A stretch of 34,485 nt of DNA from an uncultured Prevotellaceae bacterium (GCA_902771785.1 CACXYH010000035.1:1-34485); one strand, 5' to 3'; positions 1 through 8,460 are shown, counted from the first letter of the stretch. A program made the numbers and translations. Notes: generated by a model from the sequence alone, not told the origin.

Positions 1-1
1 C

Positions 2-1045
2 GACTGCAGCGGCTTCGTGGGCGATGCCGGTGAGGGCGGCACCGTCGTCATCCGCAACTCGCTGCTGAAGCCCGCCAGCGTGGGCACGGGCATACTCAGC
101 AACACCTTCGCCAAGATGGGCAACAACGGCACGCTCACCATCGAAAACAGTTACTTCGTGGCCACCGACAACCTGCCCGCCAACCAGGGCACGCAGGCCG
201 TCGCCACTGCCACCGCCCCCGCCAACCTCGGCAGCCTCGTTGAGGACTACGGCATGGTGAAGGCATACCAGAACGGTATCCTCGTCGGCGGCACCTACTA
301 CGTGGCCCCCGCCACCGTCACCCTCGCCGACGGCAGCGATAACACCGCCGTCATCACCGACGCCGACGGCTATGTGGCCGACGTCACCCTGCAAGACCGC
401 ACGCTCTACAAGGACGGCGCATGGAACACGCTGTGCCTGCCGTTCAATGTGACGCTCGCAGGCTCGCCGCTTGAAGGGGCCGTGGCCCGTCCGCTCACCG
501 AGGGCGGCATCAGCGGCACGACGCTCAACTTGACGTTCGGCGATGCCGTCACCGAGCTGGTGGCCGGTACACCGTATATCATCAAGTGGGACAGCGGCGA
601 CAACCTCGTCAGCCCCGTGTTCAGCGGCGTGACCATCGATGCCACGATGCATCCGTACGACAGTGGCGAGGCCGAGGGCGACCAGCGCGTCCGCTTCACC
701 GGCACCTACAGCAGCATGGAGTTCGGCGAGACCGACAACAGCATCCTGCTCATGGGCGGCGAGAACATGCTCTACTATCCCACCACGGGCGCCGGCCTCG
801 GCGCACAGCATGCCTACTTCAAGATAGGCGGCGACGGCGCAAAGGCCCGACGGATCACTGGCTTCAGCATCAACTTCGGCGACAGCGAAGCAACAGGAAT
901 CATCAGTGCGGAAGCAAATTCTTCACTCTTCACTCTTCCCTCTTCACTCTCAAATTGGTACACCATCCATGGAGTGAAGCTGGACGGCAAGCCCACCCGC
1001 AGTGGCATATACATCAACGGAGGCCGCAAGGTCGTGATTAAGTAA
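2..1045 (+). CDS. C-terminal part of a large surface/secreted protein (5' truncated by window edge)
   Basis: The reading frame is open from the first complete codon at position 2, so the real start lies upstream; the GTG at 17 is not a credible start. The visible part begins in a repeat region resembling the GLUG/beta-helix segment of the paralogue at 1770-7556 (shared NSxxxPASVGxG and YYVATDNLPANQG-like stretches). It continues into a domain of about 200 residues starting near LYKDGAWNTLCLPF and ends in a short tail, GIYINGGRKVVIK. The last ~640 nt are nearly identical to the paralogue at DNA level, including long runs without synonymous change, which suggests recent duplication or gene conversion. 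Near the C-terminus it carries a 21-nt heptamer insertion that the paralogue lacks. No enzymatic motif is visible. The likely role is an extracellular adhesin-like protein. That it is a CDS is secure; the function is not. Confidence 0.85.
   Translation, partial: DCSGFVGDAGEGGTVVIRNSLLKPASVGTGILSNTFAKMGNNGTLTIENSYFVATDNLPANQGTQAVATATAPANLGSLVEDYGMVKAYQNGILVGGTYYVAPATVTLADGSDNTAVITDADGYVADVTLQDRTLYKDGAWNTLCLPFNVTLAGSPLEGAVARPLTEGGISGTTLNLTFGDAVTELVAGTPYIIKWDSGDNLVSPVFSGVTIDATMHPYDSGEAEGDQRVRFTGTYSSMEFGETDNSILLMGGENMLYYPTTGAGLGAQHAYFKIGGDGAKARRITGFSINFGDSEATGIISAEANSSLFTLPSSLSNWYTIHGVKLDGKPTRSGIYINGGRKVVIK
920..947 (+). repeat. In-frame heptamer repeat inside a coding region
   Basis: Four tandem units TCTTCAC, TCTTCAC, TCTTCCC, TCTTCAC. 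The paralogue has a single unit at 7452-7458, so this copy is longer by exactly 21 nt and seven codons, and the frame is kept. The repeat is the reverse complement of the GTGAAGA-type heptamers found in three intergenic regions of this window. Confidence 0.85.
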
Positions 1046-1121
1046 GAGAAGAGCCAAGCTTCGCTCGAGCTCTTCCGAACGGAAACGAGCTCGAGCGAAG
1101 CTCAAGGTCGTGATTAAGTAA
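1028..1121 (+). repeat. Duplicated gene-end sequence flanking a 16-bp hairpin
   Basis: The last codons and stop of the preceding gene (AAGGTCGTGATTAAGTAA, 1028-1045) recur at 1104-1121, 76 nt downstream. Between them lies a perfect 16-bp inverted repeat, 1057-1072 with 1087-1102, built around AGCTTCGCTCGAGCTC. Its 14-nt loop can itself pair (TTCCG with CGGAA). It may act as a terminator or RNA stabiliser; there is no T-tract. A tandem version of the same unit follows the paralogue at 7539-7706. Confidence 0.85.
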
Positions 1122-1142
1122 AACAAAAAATAATATCATCAT

Positions 1143-1727
1143 ATGAAAAAGAACAAATTCCTCAGTCTGCTGGGCCTGATGCTGATGGCCGCAGCGCTCA
1201 CCACATTCACTGCATGCTCCGGCAGCGACGATGACGACGACCAGTCCGGCACAACGTCCATGTACGACGACCTCGACTACTTCCAGAAGGCCCTCTGCAC
1301 CATCGACGATGCCGGCAACCTGGTAAGCTACAACACCGGCACCATCCTCTATAAGGAAGAGCCGCAACACCTCTACATCGGTGTGGACAACATCGAGGAG
1401 GCTGCCAGGATCTTTGCCAAGTGGCTATCGCCTGACGTGAAGCTGCCAGACATCACGCCCTCGGTCAGAGAGCTCACCGCACAGTTCACCGACAAGCAGG
1501 GCAAGCCGCAGGGCACCATCTACTTCCGTGCCGGCAAGGAACCCATCGTGGCAGAGGTCACCGCCAGTGCCGGTATGCAGCTGAAATTCATCGATCGCAT
1601 TACCTTCCTGCTCAACAGCGCCTGGCCACAGAACTCTGGCGATGAGGACCTGGGCATCAACACCAATCTCGGCAACGACGGCGAACTGGGTATCCACGGC
1701 GATCCCGACAACTCTTGGGGACGATAA
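1143..1727 (+). CDS. Small lipoprotein of unknown function
   Basis: A 194-aa protein with a lipoprotein signal: a basic start MKKNKF, a hydrophobic stretch, and the lipobox TFTAC with the lipidated cysteine at residue 25, followed by a very acidic linker (SGSDDDDD). The rest contains no motif I recognise. The middle has an alternating pattern compatible with a compact domain (YIGVDNIEEAARIFAKWL, then a strand-rich part). The C-terminus is Gly/Asp/Asn-rich. It sits 97 bp after the upstream surface-protein gene and 42 bp before the giant glycine-rich gene, so it is probably co-transcribed with the latter, perhaps as an outer-membrane partner. The ATG at 1143 is preceded by an A-rich leader with no Shine-Dalgarno, as usual in Bacteroidetes. 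Function unknown. Confidence 0.85.
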   Translation: MKKNKFLSLLGLMLMAAALTTFTACSGSDDDDDQSGTTSMYDDLDYFQKALCTIDDAGNLVSYNTGTILYKEEPQHLYIGVDNIEEAARIFAKWLSPDVKLPDITPSVRELTAQFTDKQGKPQGTIYFRAGKEPIVAEVTASAGMQLKFIDRITFLLNSAWPQNSGDEDLGINTNLGNDGELGIHGDPDNSWGR

Positions 1728-1769
1728 GTGAACTCCTAAAGCGAGCATGAAACTAAAAAACAAGAAGGA

Positions 1770-4700
1770 ATGAAACATAGAATCCTAATGCTCGCCCTGC
1801 TCTGCGCCATCGTGCAGGGGACGTGGGCACAAGACGAATGGGCTACGGTCTATATGCAGACGCAGACCACCGCGGCCAACTGGACGGCCCTGGATGCCGG
1901 CTCCACGACGGGCAAGACGCTCGGCACGGCTGGCTCCACGACGTACTATTACGTCACGGGCAACCTCAGTTTCACCAACTCGACGGCGGGCGGCAGCGGA
2001 CTGACCATCCTGGGCACGGTGTATCTCTACGTGCCTGAGGGCATGACGCTGACCTGCACGGGAGCCAATGCCAGCGGACAGACGGGTGCCGGTGCCGGCA
2101 TTGAGGTGGCGCTGGGCAACTCGCTCTACTTTTTGGGCAGCGGCACGGTCAATGCCACGGGCGGTAATGCAGCCAACGGCGGCAATGGCGGCAATGGCGA
2201 TGATGCATACCTGGTTTCTAACAATACCATCCTCGGCGGCTCGGGCGGCGCCGGCGGCTATGGCGGCGGCGGTGCAGGTGCAGGCATCGGCACACGTGGC
2301 GCCAACGGCGGCAACGGCGGCGCCGGCGGTCAGCGCACTGGAACCACCGGACAGGAGACCACCCAAAAAGGCGTTGACGGCACTGCCGGCAGCGCCGGTG
2401 GCACTGCGGGACGCATGGGCACAGTGAATAAGATGGGCGGCAGTACCACACTGAATGCCAAGGGAGGCTCTGCAGGCTCAAACGGCAGTGGTGGCGGTAG
2501 AGGCAAAACCGCTTCCCAGCACCCCGGTTCGAATGTATATATGGCTTCTGGTGGCGGTGGCGGCGGTGCCGGCGGCTTCGGCGGTGCGGCCAGCAACATC
2601 GGCACCGGTGGTCCCGGCGGCGGCGGTGGCGGCGGCGGTGCCGCTGGTAACGTTGCCTGGGTGGTCTACTCTGGAACCGCAAATGGCTACTATCATGCAG
2701 GAGCGAAAGGCGGTAAAGGCGGTACCAACTGTGATAGCACGTTGGCTCCCGATGGTACATCTATTGAGTTGACCAACCCGAAATATGCGGATATCCAAGG
2801 AGACGGCCTCAGAGCTTCAGCCAGCGACTATACGGATGACGCTGGTTGGGAGAAGGGCAACGCCTGGCACGACGGCGGCGCTGGCGGCGGCTGTGGCAAT
2901 GCCGCCACCGGCAGCTCGGTCGGCACCGTGACGGTGGACTGGACGGCGGCGCAGGAAGGCGACTGGGACAACATCTGTCTGCAGACGGGGAGCACTCGGG
3001 CTAACTGGGTTCACCTGGCCGATGGCTCCATCACGGGCAGGACGCTCGGCGCGGCAGGCGCCACGACGTATTATTACACCGTGGCCGACCGCACCTTCAC
3101 CAACATCAACGCCGGCGGCAGCGGACTGACCATTCTGGGCACGGTGTATCTCTACGTTCCCACGGGCGTGACGCTTACCTGCACGGGAACCAATGCCAGC
3201 GGAGCCATCGGCGGTGGCGCGGGCATTGAGGTGTCGGCGGGCAACACGCTCTACCTCGTCGGCGGCGGCACGGTTACCGCCAACGGCGGCAATGCTGCCA
3301 ACGGCGAAGATGGCGGGAAAGGCGGCGACGCTGGTTGGAACGATGATAACATGTGGTCCGGCACCGGTGGCAAAGGCGGTGACGGCGGCGGCGGTGCCGG
3401 TGCCGGCATCGGCTCGCGCGGAGGCAACGGTGGTGCCGGTGGTGCCGGAGCAACAGCAACATCTTTTGCTTGGGGGAGCTCTGTAGGCAATAGTGGCAAC
3501 GATGGCAACAGTGGCAGCACCGCTGACCCTTCGGGTAATGTCTATGTATATCAGAGTTCAGGTCTCACGTTGAATGCCGCAGGCGGCGTTGCAGCCACGG
3601 TTGGTGGCAATGGTGGCGCTCCAGGCAAGTGCGCTTTAGATGATGACAAAACTTTCAACTATTGTGCAGCCGGCGGCGGCGGTGGCGGCGGCGGCGGCTT
3701 CGGCGGCGCTGCCAGCAACATCGGCACCGGTGGTCCCGGCGGTGGCGGCGGTGGTGGCGGTGCCTCCAGCAACCTTGATAGTGAAAGTAGCGGTTATCGC
3801 GTTGTAAGAGCTCCGGGAGGCAGTGCCGGCCAGAATACTGATGGCAGTTGGGCAAGCCCGGGTGTGGAAAGTATATTGAATTGGAATGCAATTAGTTCCG
3901 GGAATGTTACCACCAATTCTACTTGGAGCAACTACGATAGCAATGTTTGTGGTATGTCAGTAGGTGCCGGTGGCAGTGGTGCCGGCTGTGGCAATGCCGC
4001 CACCGGCGGTTCGGCTATCCCCTTGACGTTTGACTGGACGACGCAGGAGGACGACTGGGGCTTGATTTGTCTTCAGACGGGAACTACCCGTGCAGACTGG
4101 GTTCAGCTGACCGATGGCGCCACAAAGGGCAGGACGCTCGGCGCGGCAGGCACCACGTCGTATTATTTCACCGTATTCGACCGCACGTTCACCAACAGCG
4201 ATGCCGGCGGCAGCGGACTGACCATACTGGGAACGGTGTATCTTTACATCCCATCTGGCAAGCAGATTACCTGCACGGGAGCCAATGCCAGCGGTACCAC
4301 CGGTGGCGGTGCGGGCATTGAACTGACGGAGGGCAACACGCTCTACCTCATTGGCAGTGGCAAACTCGTCGCCACAGGCGGCAACGCTGCCAATGGCGGC
4401 AACGGCACCAACGGCGGGGACGCAACAACAGAAGAATATAATAAATGGTTAAGGACTGGCGACGGCGGCAATGGCGGCGACGGCGGCGGCGGTGCTGGTG
4501 CTGGCATCGGCACACGTGGCGGCAATGGCGGCGCAGGCGGTGCCGGCGGCGCAGGAATACAAATGGATAAGGATAAATATAAAGATGCGACAGGCAATGT
4601 TGGCAGCGACGGCCAGGCCGGCGCTACCGCTGCCAACATGGGTACGCTCCATATTTACGATGGATCTCAGGCTCTCACCCCTCAGACGAATATCCAGGGT

Positions 4701-7556
4701 GGCAGTAAAGGCACGAGTGGCAATGGAGGTAATAGTGGTAACTACTCTAAAACTACTAAAAGTGGTCTTTGGGGTGATGTGGAATTCTATGCCATAAGCG
4801 GAGGCGGAGGCGGTGCCGGTGGCGGCTTCGGCGGCGCTGCCAGCAACATCGGTACAGGCGGCCCCGGCGGTGGCGGTGGCGGTGGCGGTTCCTCAGGTAC
4901 TGTTTCAAGCTATTTAAACTATTCTCATGCTAAAGAATACTATGATGCGGGAGCTTTGGGTGGCAACCCCGGCATGAATGGTGATGGAACCGCCGCTGGT
5001 TCTGGTGCCAGCACACAGTTTAGTAGCATATATACTGGAAGCCAAACTTGCGATGGTTGGAGAGATGGCATCGACCACCGCGCTGCCGGCGGCGCCGGCG
5101 GCGGCAGCGGTTCTGCCAGCACGAGCAGCACGGCCAACGCCGTGACGATGGGATGGCCTACGCAGGGCTTAGGCACCGAGGGCGCCCCATTCATCGTCAG
5201 CAGCACGGCCGACTGGAACGAGTTCGCCGACTTCGTCAACAGCGGCTACGCCTTCAGCGGCAACTTCGTGAAGCTGGGCGACGACATCAGCGTCTCGACG
5301 ATGGCGGGCACAAGCGATGCCAACTCGTTCCAGGGTACGTTCGACGGCGACGGCCAGACGCTGACCTTCAATAAAGGCACGTCCGCAGAGCCATTCGCCG
5401 AAGAATACTGTGCCCCGTTCCGCCACGTGAAGAACGCCACGATTAAGAACCTGCACGTTGACGGCACCATCTACACCAGCGCGAAGAAGGCTGCCGGTTT
5501 CGTGGGCGAGTCGCACGGCGCGCTGACCCTCACGGGCTGCATCAGTTCGGTCAACATCAACAGCAGCGTCAGCGGCGACGGCACGCACGGCGGACTGGTC
5601 AGCACACTGAGCGGAAGCGGCAACGCCATCACCATCGAAGGCTGTGTGTTCGACGGCTCCTTCGCCACCACTGCCAGCACTAACAACTGCGGCGGCTTCA
5701 TCGGATGGGTGACATATAACAAGCCCACCATCACGAACTCGCTGATGGCTCCCGCCAGCGTGGGCGCAGGAATGGTCGCCAACACCTTCTCCCGCTGGCA
5801 CACTGGCTACGAGCCGACCATCACCAATTGCTACTACGTCGCCACCGACAACCTGCCCGCCAACCAGGGCATGGAGCCGGTTATCTTCGACTCCACACCC
5901 GACGACCTCGGGCCGTTGGTGAAGGACTATGGCATGGTGCAGACATACAAGAACGGCCTGCTCTACGATGGCAAGTACTACTTGGATCCCGATCTGATAA
6001 TCGCTGGCGCAGGAACAGCAGAAGACCCCTACAAGATATATTCCGCGGAGCAACTCAACCAGCTGGCTTATAATGTGAACAGCGGCAAAACCTCCTATGA
6101 GGGCAAGTTCATCAAACTGATGAACGACATCGACTTCAGCCCAGAAACCGACTGGAACGATGCCACGAGTACCGAGAATAACTTCAACACCATCGGCTAC
6201 TATAGATACCCCAATTCACGTTACTTCCTTGGCGACTTCGACGGCGACGGCCACACCATCAGCGGCATCCGCATCTATAAGGGCACCAAGTACAACGAAA
6301 GTAATAGCGGGGGACTCTTCGGGGCTATAGGCAGTAGTGGCAATATCCACGACGTTATCCTCGCCGACACCCGCATCACTGCCTTCAATTATTCTGGCGG
6401 CATCGTTGGTTACAACGATGGCGGCACCATCACCCGCTGTCACGTCACATCCACCGTCGATATCCATGCCAAAGCGGAAGATGCAGACTATCACGGAGGC
6501 ATCGCAGGTTACAACCAAAGCGGCACCGTCAGCTACTGCACCAGCGCTGCAACGATCAGCATCCTCGCCAGCGTCAGGTACTGCACCAGTTACGGAGGTA
6601 TCATCGGCGGCAATTATAAAGGCACCCAGAGCAATAACCTCGCCATCGGTGTCAGCTTGTCCGCAGCCTACGATTCAAAACACGGCGCTATCACCGGTGA
6701 AAAGAGTAACAGCACCTACATGTTGAACAACTACTACATCGCCTGCACCGTGGCTGGCACTGCAAACGCCACCGGCGTGGGCTATATCACCGGCGACATC
6801 ACCAACAACGACGGCGCCGTGCCCGCCCTGCGCGACAATGCGGACAATACCAATGCCATCGCCCTGATGGCAGCCCTGCCCACCACCGTGGCAGGACAGC
6901 CCGTCACCTATCCCGTCGCGCTCAACGGCCGTACGCTCTACAAGGACGGTGCATGGAACACGCTGTGTCTGCCATTCAATGTGACGCTCGCAGGCTCGCC
7001 GCTTGAAGGGGCCGTGGCCCGTCCGCTCGAGTCAGCCAGCATCAGCGGCTCGACGCTCAACCTGACGTTCGGCGATGCCGTCACCGAGCTGGTGGCCGGT
7101 ACACCGTATATCATCAAGTGGGACGGCGGCGATGACATCGTCAGCCCCGTGTTCAGCGGCGTGACCATCGATGCCACGATGCATCCGTACGACAGTGGCG
7201 AGGCCGAGGGCGACCAGCGCGTCCGCTTCATGGGCACGTACAAGAGCACCGAGTTCGACGCTGAGGACAAGAGCATCCTGCTCATGGGCGGCGAGAACAT
7301 GCTCTACTATCCCACCACGGGCGCCAGACTGGGCGCACAGCATGCCTACTTCAAGATAGGCGGCGACGGCGCAAAGGCCCGACGGATCACTGGCTTCAGC
7401 ATCAACTTCGGCGACAGCGAGGCAACGGGAATCATCAGTGCGGAAGCAAATTCTTCACGCTCAGATTGGTATACCATCGACGGTCGCCGTCTCAACGGCA
7501 AGCCTACCCGCAGTGGTGTATACATCAACGGAGGCCGCAAGGTCGTGATTAAGTGA
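1770..7556 (+). CDS. Giant glycine-rich secreted protein with three repeated modules, GLUG-like region and conserved C-terminal tail
   Basis: A 1928-aa protein. Residues 1-20 are a Sec signal peptide (cleavage after TWA, before QDEW). Three modules follow, with conserved Trp at about residues 24, 399 and 763. Each has a ~100-aa strand-rich head (GGSGLTILGTVYLYVP; TCTGxNASG; GAGIE) and then ~250 residues of Gly-rich sequence including GGGGAGAGIG, GFGGAASNIGTGGPGG and long Gly runs. From about 1130 to 1700 come two repeat regions like GLUG/beta-helix adhesins, each opening with a GTxxxPxxI...F motif (near 1135 and 1413) and containing FDGDGxT and GGLFG/GGIVGYN motifs. From about 1718 lies the C-terminal domain shared with the upstream gene, ending in GVYINGGRKVVIK. 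It is very likely an extracellular or surface-anchored structural or adhesive protein; the ligand is unknown. The Gly-rich parts could form polyglycine-II bundles. It lies 42 bp after the lipoprotein gene. Confidence 0.92.
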   Translation: MKHRILMLALLCAIVQGTWAQDEWATVYMQTQTTAANWTALDAGSTTGKTLGTAGSTTYYYVTGNLSFTNSTAGGSGLTILGTVYLYVPEGMTLTCTGANASGQTGAGAGIEVALGNSLYFLGSGTVNATGGNAANGGNGGNGDDAYLVSNNTILGGSGGAGGYGGGGAGAGIGTRGANGGNGGAGGQRTGTTGQETTQKGVDGTAGSAGGTAGRMGTVNKMGGSTTLNAKGGSAGSNGSGGGRGKTASQHPGSNVYMASGGGGGGAGGFGGAASNIGTGGPGGGGGGGGAAGNVAWVVYSGTANGYYHAGAKGGKGGTNCDSTLAPDGTSIELTNPKYADIQGDGLRASASDYTDDAGWEKGNAWHDGGAGGGCGNAATGSSVGTVTVDWTAAQEGDWDNICLQTGSTRANWVHLADGSITGRTLGAAGATTYYYTVADRTFTNINAGGSGLTILGTVYLYVPTGVTLTCTGTNASGAIGGGAGIEVSAGNTLYLVGGGTVTANGGNAANGEDGGKGGDAGWNDDNMWSGTGGKGGDGGGGAGAGIGSRGGNGGAGGAGATATSFAWGSSVGNSGNDGNSGSTADPSGNVYVYQSSGLTLNAAGGVAATVGGNGGAPGKCALDDDKTFNYCAAGGGGGGGGGFGGAASNIGTGGPGGGGGGGGASSNLDSESSGYRVVRAPGGSAGQNTDGSWASPGVESILNWNAISSGNVTTNSTWSNYDSNVCGMSVGAGGSGAGCGNAATGGSAIPLTFDWTTQEDDWGLICLQTGTTRADWVQLTDGATKGRTLGAAGTTSYYFTVFDRTFTNSDAGGSGLTILGTVYLYIPSGKQITCTGANASGTTGGGAGIELTEGNTLYLIGSGKLVATGGNAANGGNGTNGGDATTEEYNKWLRTGDGGNGGDGGGGAGAGIGTRGGNGGAGGAGGAGIQMDKDKYKDATGNVGSDGQAGATAANMGTLHIYDGSQALTPQTNIQGGSKGTSGNGGNSGNYSKTTKSGLWGDVEFYAISGGGGGAGGGFGGAASNIGTGGPGGGGGGGGSSGTVSSYLNYSHAKEYYDAGALGGNPGMNGDGTAAGSGASTQFSSIYTGSQTCDGWRDGIDHRAAGGAGGGSGSASTSSTANAVTMGWPTQGLGTEGAPFIVSSTADWNEFADFVNSGYAFSGNFVKLGDDISVSTMAGTSDANSFQGTFDGDGQTLTFNKGTSAEPFAEEYCAPFRHVKNATIKNLHVDGTIYTSAKKAAGFVGESHGALTLTGCISSVNINSSVSGDGTHGGLVSTLSGSGNAITIEGCVFDGSFATTASTNNCGGFIGWVTYNKPTITNSLMAPASVGAGMVANTFSRWHTGYEPTITNCYYVATDNLPANQGMEPVIFDSTPDDLGPLVKDYGMVQTYKNGLLYDGKYYLDPDLIIAGAGTAEDPYKIYSAEQLNQLAYNVNSGKTSYEGKFIKLMNDIDFSPETDWNDATSTENNFNTIGYYRYPNSRYFLGDFDGDGHTISGIRIYKGTKYNESNSGGLFGAIGSSGNIHDVILADTRITAFNYSGGIVGYNDGGTITRCHVTSTVDIHAKAEDADYHGGIAGYNQSGTVSYCTSAATISILASVRYCTSYGGIIGGNYKGTQSNNLAIGVSLSAAYDSKHGAITGEKSNSTYMLNNYYIACTVAGTANATGVGYITGDITNNDGAVPALRDNADNTNAIALMAALPTTVAGQPVTYPVALNGRTLYKDGAWNTLCLPFNVTLAGSPLEGAVARPLESASISGSTLNLTFGDAVTELVAGTPYIIKWDGGDDIVSPVFSGVTIDATMHPYDSGEAEGDQRVRFMGTYKSTEFDAEDKSILLMGGENMLYYPTTGARLGAQHAYFKIGGDGAKARRITGFSINFGDSEATGIISAEANSSRSDWYTIDGRRLNGKPTRSGVYINGGRKVVIK
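1839..5150 (+). repeat. Three ~1.1-kb coding modules in tandem
   Basis: Equivalent codons (conserved Trp) lie at 1839, 2964 and 4056, spacings of 1125 and 1092 bp. Module heads are well conserved in protein and DNA. The Gly-rich tails vary by insertion and deletion, as expected from unequal crossover in GGC-rich DNA. Confidence 0.85.
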
Positions 7557-7706
7557 GCGAAGAACTGAGCTTGCTCGAGTTCTTCCGAGCGTGAACGAGC
7601 TCGAGCGAAGCTCAAGGTTGTGATTAAGTGAGAGAAGAACTGAGCTTGCTCGAGTTCTTCCGAGCGGAAACGAGCTCGAGCGAAGCTCAAGGTCGTGATT
7701 AAGTAA
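7539..7706 (+). repeat. 75-bp tandem repeat copying the gene end, with imperfect hairpins
   Basis: AAGGTYGTGATTAAGT starts at 7539 (the real gene end), 7614 and 7689, an exact 75-bp period. Each of the two complete units carries an imperfect inverted repeat of the GAGCTTGCTCGAG / CTCGAGCGAAGCTC type. It is the same family as 1028-1121. The third copy breaks off at AAGCTT (7717-7722), where a palindrome element begins. Confidence 0.85.
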
Positions 7707-7734
7707 GAGAAGAGCCAAGCTTTAGCAATTTCTC

Positions 7735-7781
7735 GTTTGTTTCTGAAACCACCATATATATAGGTGGTTTCAGAAACAAAC
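7735..7781. repeat. 19-bp perfect palindrome with ATATATATA loop (copy 1)
   Basis: Arms 7735-7753 and 7763-7781 pair perfectly over 19 bp around the 9-nt loop ATATATATA. The apical part is CACCATATATATAGGTG. The surrounding ~85 bp (7717-7801) recur at 8511-8598. A run of A rather than T follows, so it is not a standard terminator on the plus strand. Confidence 0.9.
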
Positions 7782-7845
7782 AAAAAAATCTGTTCGCGGG
7801 CAGCAGCCCAAATCGCTCTTGTCAGTCGCGCCAGCGCAACGCAGG

Positions 7846-7925
7846 TCTCCTACCGTTAGTTCGTCGGGCACGAACCGGCAGTAGGAGGCCGACGAACTGC
7901 CGGTAGGAGGCCGACGAACTAACGG
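7846..7925. repeat. 22-bp repeat, two direct copies plus an inverted copy
   Basis: GTAGGAGGCCGACGAACT occurs at 7881-7898 and 7903-7920, 22 bp apart. The inverted partner CCGTTAGTTCGTCGG (7853-7867) pairs perfectly over 15 bp with 7911-7925. Confidence 0.8.
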
Positions 7926-7948
7926 CTCGCGGGCTGACTGGTGGCGAG

Positions 7949-8168
7949 GGGGAACTTCGGCATGGCCGAAGGGGAACTTTGACTATGCCGAAGTGCCGCT
8001 TCGGGCATGGCAAAGGGGCACTTCGGGTACCTCAAAGCGTTACTTCGGGTACCTCAAAGCGTTACTTCGGGTACCTCAAAGCGTTACTTCGGGTACCTCA
8101 AAGCGTTACTTCGGGTGGGTCGAGGTAACGCTTCTTCCCTGCCGAAACGGCACTTCAACGCCATAGTT
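7949..8168. repeat. Array of ten phased 22-bp units
   Basis: Ten consecutive 22-nt units with no gaps. Each has a variable 6-nt head, then CTTC (CTTT in unit 2) at positions 7-10, and most end in CCGAA or CAAA. The first unit's core, CTTCGGCATGGCCGAA, is close to a perfect palindrome. Units 5-7 (8037-8102) are identical to one another; the outer units diverge. The last unit ends exactly where the next inverted repeat begins (8168/8169). Since 22 is not a multiple of 3, the array is not coding. Confidence 0.85.
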
Positions 8169-8269
8169 CCCCTCCCTTGTAGGGGAGGGGATAGGGGTGG
8201 GGTCACTGACTTTATCCGCGTTGGAATGTTACTGACCCCACCCCCAACCCCTCCCCTACAAGGGAGGGG
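8169..8269. repeat. 37-bp inverted repeat of a dispersed GC-rich element
   Basis: Arms 8169-8205 and 8233-8269 are reverse complements with two mismatches. Each arm runs from CCCCTCCCTTGTAGGGG to GGGGTGGGGTCA and contains its own smaller hairpin. The loop is 27 nt. A third, single copy lies at 33458-33494. Confidence 0.9.
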
Positions 8270-8287
8270 AGTACATATGCGGCCACG

Positions 8288-8460
8288 CTCAGGGAGTGCG
8301 TGTGCATGTGCGCTACCATGTTCAGGGAGTGCGTGTGCATGTGCGCTACCATGTTCAGGGAGTGCGTGTGCATGTGCGCTACCATGTATGTGCGCTACCA
8401 TGTTCAGGGAGTGCGTGTGCATGTGCGCTACCATGTTCAGGGAGTGCGTGTGCATGTGCG
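8288..8460. repeat. 33-bp tandem array, five copies
   Basis: The core CAGGGAGTGCGTGTGCATG starts at 8290, 8323, 8356, 8405 and 8438. Spacings are 33, 33, 49 and 33, the 49 being one unit plus a 16-bp partial duplication. The fifth copy runs directly into the left arm of the palindrome at 8449-8510. Confidence 0.9.

Noticed and set aside
7735-7790. Classical rho-independent terminator
   Set aside because: The stem is followed by A's, not T's, on the plus strand, and no T-run follows on the minus strand.
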